Below are positions 63,452 to 64,000 of a stretch of DNA of 64,000 bases, piece by piece (the stretch's first letter is position 1; each line of letters starts with the position of its first letter). The notes under the pieces are model-generated. The model searched no databases. It saw only the letters and a program-made list of their open reading frames with translations, and was not told where the DNA came from. Made by a program: the position numbers and the translations under genes. This stretch comes from Ruminiclostridium herbifermentans. Lineage in GTDB: Bacteria > Bacillota > Clostridia > Acetivibrionales > DSM-1351. The stretch spans positions 4,518,501 through 4,582,500 of the forward strand of contig NZ_CP061336.1 in NCBI RefSeq assembly GCF_005473905.2, read 5' to 3'.

Positions 63452-64000
63452 TCAAAATTCTGTTATTATTCTATTAAATATATCTAACCTTTGCTGGTTC
63501 TCAACAGGCTTTCCCGAGTCAAAATATTTAATTTTTCCACCAGTTTTCTGATTATTAATAATACCTCTTTCTTCAAGAAGATGACTAAGATATCTAATTG
63601 TCCCTATACTTCCGTCAATTACATCTATATCTTGCGGAAGTACTTCTTTAAATGCCTTTCTGTATATAGGAAAATGCGTACATCCTAAAACAAAGGTTTT
63701 ATAGCTGTTAATATCCAAGAGTGATAATTTTTCTTTAATAACAGGAATAACTTTTTCAAAATCAAATACCATATGCTCTGCCAGTTCAACTAATTCAGGA
63801 AATGCTAAGTAGTCAACAATATGATCTGTATCTACCCTTTGAACCAAATTGTGAAACTTCTCCTCCCTAAGTGTCAAAGGCGTTGCCAAAACAAGAACTC
63901 TCTTGCCATTGCCATTTTGAACCGCTGGCTTTACAGCAGGCTCCATACCTACAATAGGAAAAGTATACATACTGCGCAAATCTTTAACTGCTATACTGGT
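63452..64000 (-). CDS. murI: MurI, glutamate racemase (3' part; gene runs off the window)
   Basis: Supplies D-glutamate for peptidoglycan. The frame is open to the window end; the first codons visible read TSIAVKDLRSMYTFPIVGMEP, which matches the middle of glutamate racemases (expected about 265 aa, so roughly the first third is missing). Seen: GMEPAVKPA; the second catalytic cysteine in LGCTHFPIY; GSIGTIRYL near the end. The first catalytic Cys would lie outside the window. A TTG at 63979 is an internal codon, not the start. Confidence 0.93.
   Translation of the reverse strand, partial: TSIAVKDLRSMYTFPIVGMEPAVKPAVQNGNGKRVLVLATPLTLREEKFHNLVQRVDTDHIVDYLAFPELVELAEHMVFDFEKVIPVIKEKLSLLDINSYKTFVLGCTHFPIYRKAFKEVLPQDIDVIDGSIGTIRYLSHLLEERGIINNQKTGGKIKYFDSGKPVENQQRLDIFNRIITEF

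Overview
The window is low-GC DNA that looks chromosomal. The gene set points to a spore-forming-type clostridial Firmicute with a single membrane: a WalRK operon, an LtaS-type enzyme, SLH-domain S-layer proteins, the GlgC/GlgD pair and clostridial housekeeping genes. A relative of the Ruminiclostridium/Acetivibrio group is my inference. I see no prophage, CRISPR array or intact insertion sequence.

Layout. (1) 1-5.9 kb, minus strand: the translation/transcription block rho, rpmE, a DUF1385 membrane protein and prmC, preceded by a zinc-ribbon protein. (2) 6.3-10.9 kb: tRNA-Thr and tRNA-Val (minus), then deoD and an LtaS-like phosphoglycerol transferase (plus). (3) 11.1-20.5 kb, minus: the Wal cell-wall regulon, in transcription order walR, walK, a small exported protein, walH, walI, murA, walJ, rlmH. 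A four-copy 159-160 bp tandem repeat lies directly in front of rlmH. (4) 21.1-41.6 kb, minus: a Wzx/Wzy-type exopolysaccharide or cell-wall-glycan cluster. It starts with a winged-helix regulator and a phosphoglycosyl transferase, ends with a Wzz-like protein, and is followed after a terminator by a WbpM-like dehydratase with its own promoter. It carries two heparinase-II/III-like proteins, a bi-domain oxidoreductase and a decayed shorter relative of that oxidoreductase. (5) 41.7-43.6 kb, plus: an O-antigen-ligase-family membrane protein. (6) 44.0-59.4 kb, minus: two TolC-family exported proteins, one divergent SLH protein and three large S-layer paralogues, the last two nearly identical. (7) 60-64 kb, minus: glgC-glgD, a small unknown protein and the 3' part of murI.

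How it fits together. Most of the window builds or monitors the cell envelope: peptidoglycan precursors (murA, murI), the essential wall-sensing two-component system, polyglycerol-phosphate synthesis, a surface polysaccharide and the S-layer. The most interesting link is regulatory. The promoters of all three large S-layer genes carry a triple direct repeat of WalR-type hexamers (TGTWAH, 11-bp period), 14 or 15 bp upstream of near-consensus -35/-10 elements. A two-hexamer copy sits between walK and the next gene of the wal operon. This suggests that WalRK may coordinate S-layer production with wall synthesis here.

Other leads are a Rho factor with a Q/N-rich prion-like insert, an acyltransferase whose only well-placed start is ATT, gene conversion between S-layer genes with exchange of the C-terminal domain, TolC-like proteins in an apparent monoderm, and a palindromic operator at the exopolysaccharide regulator promoter. 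All functions are inferred from sequence reading; no database search or folding was run.
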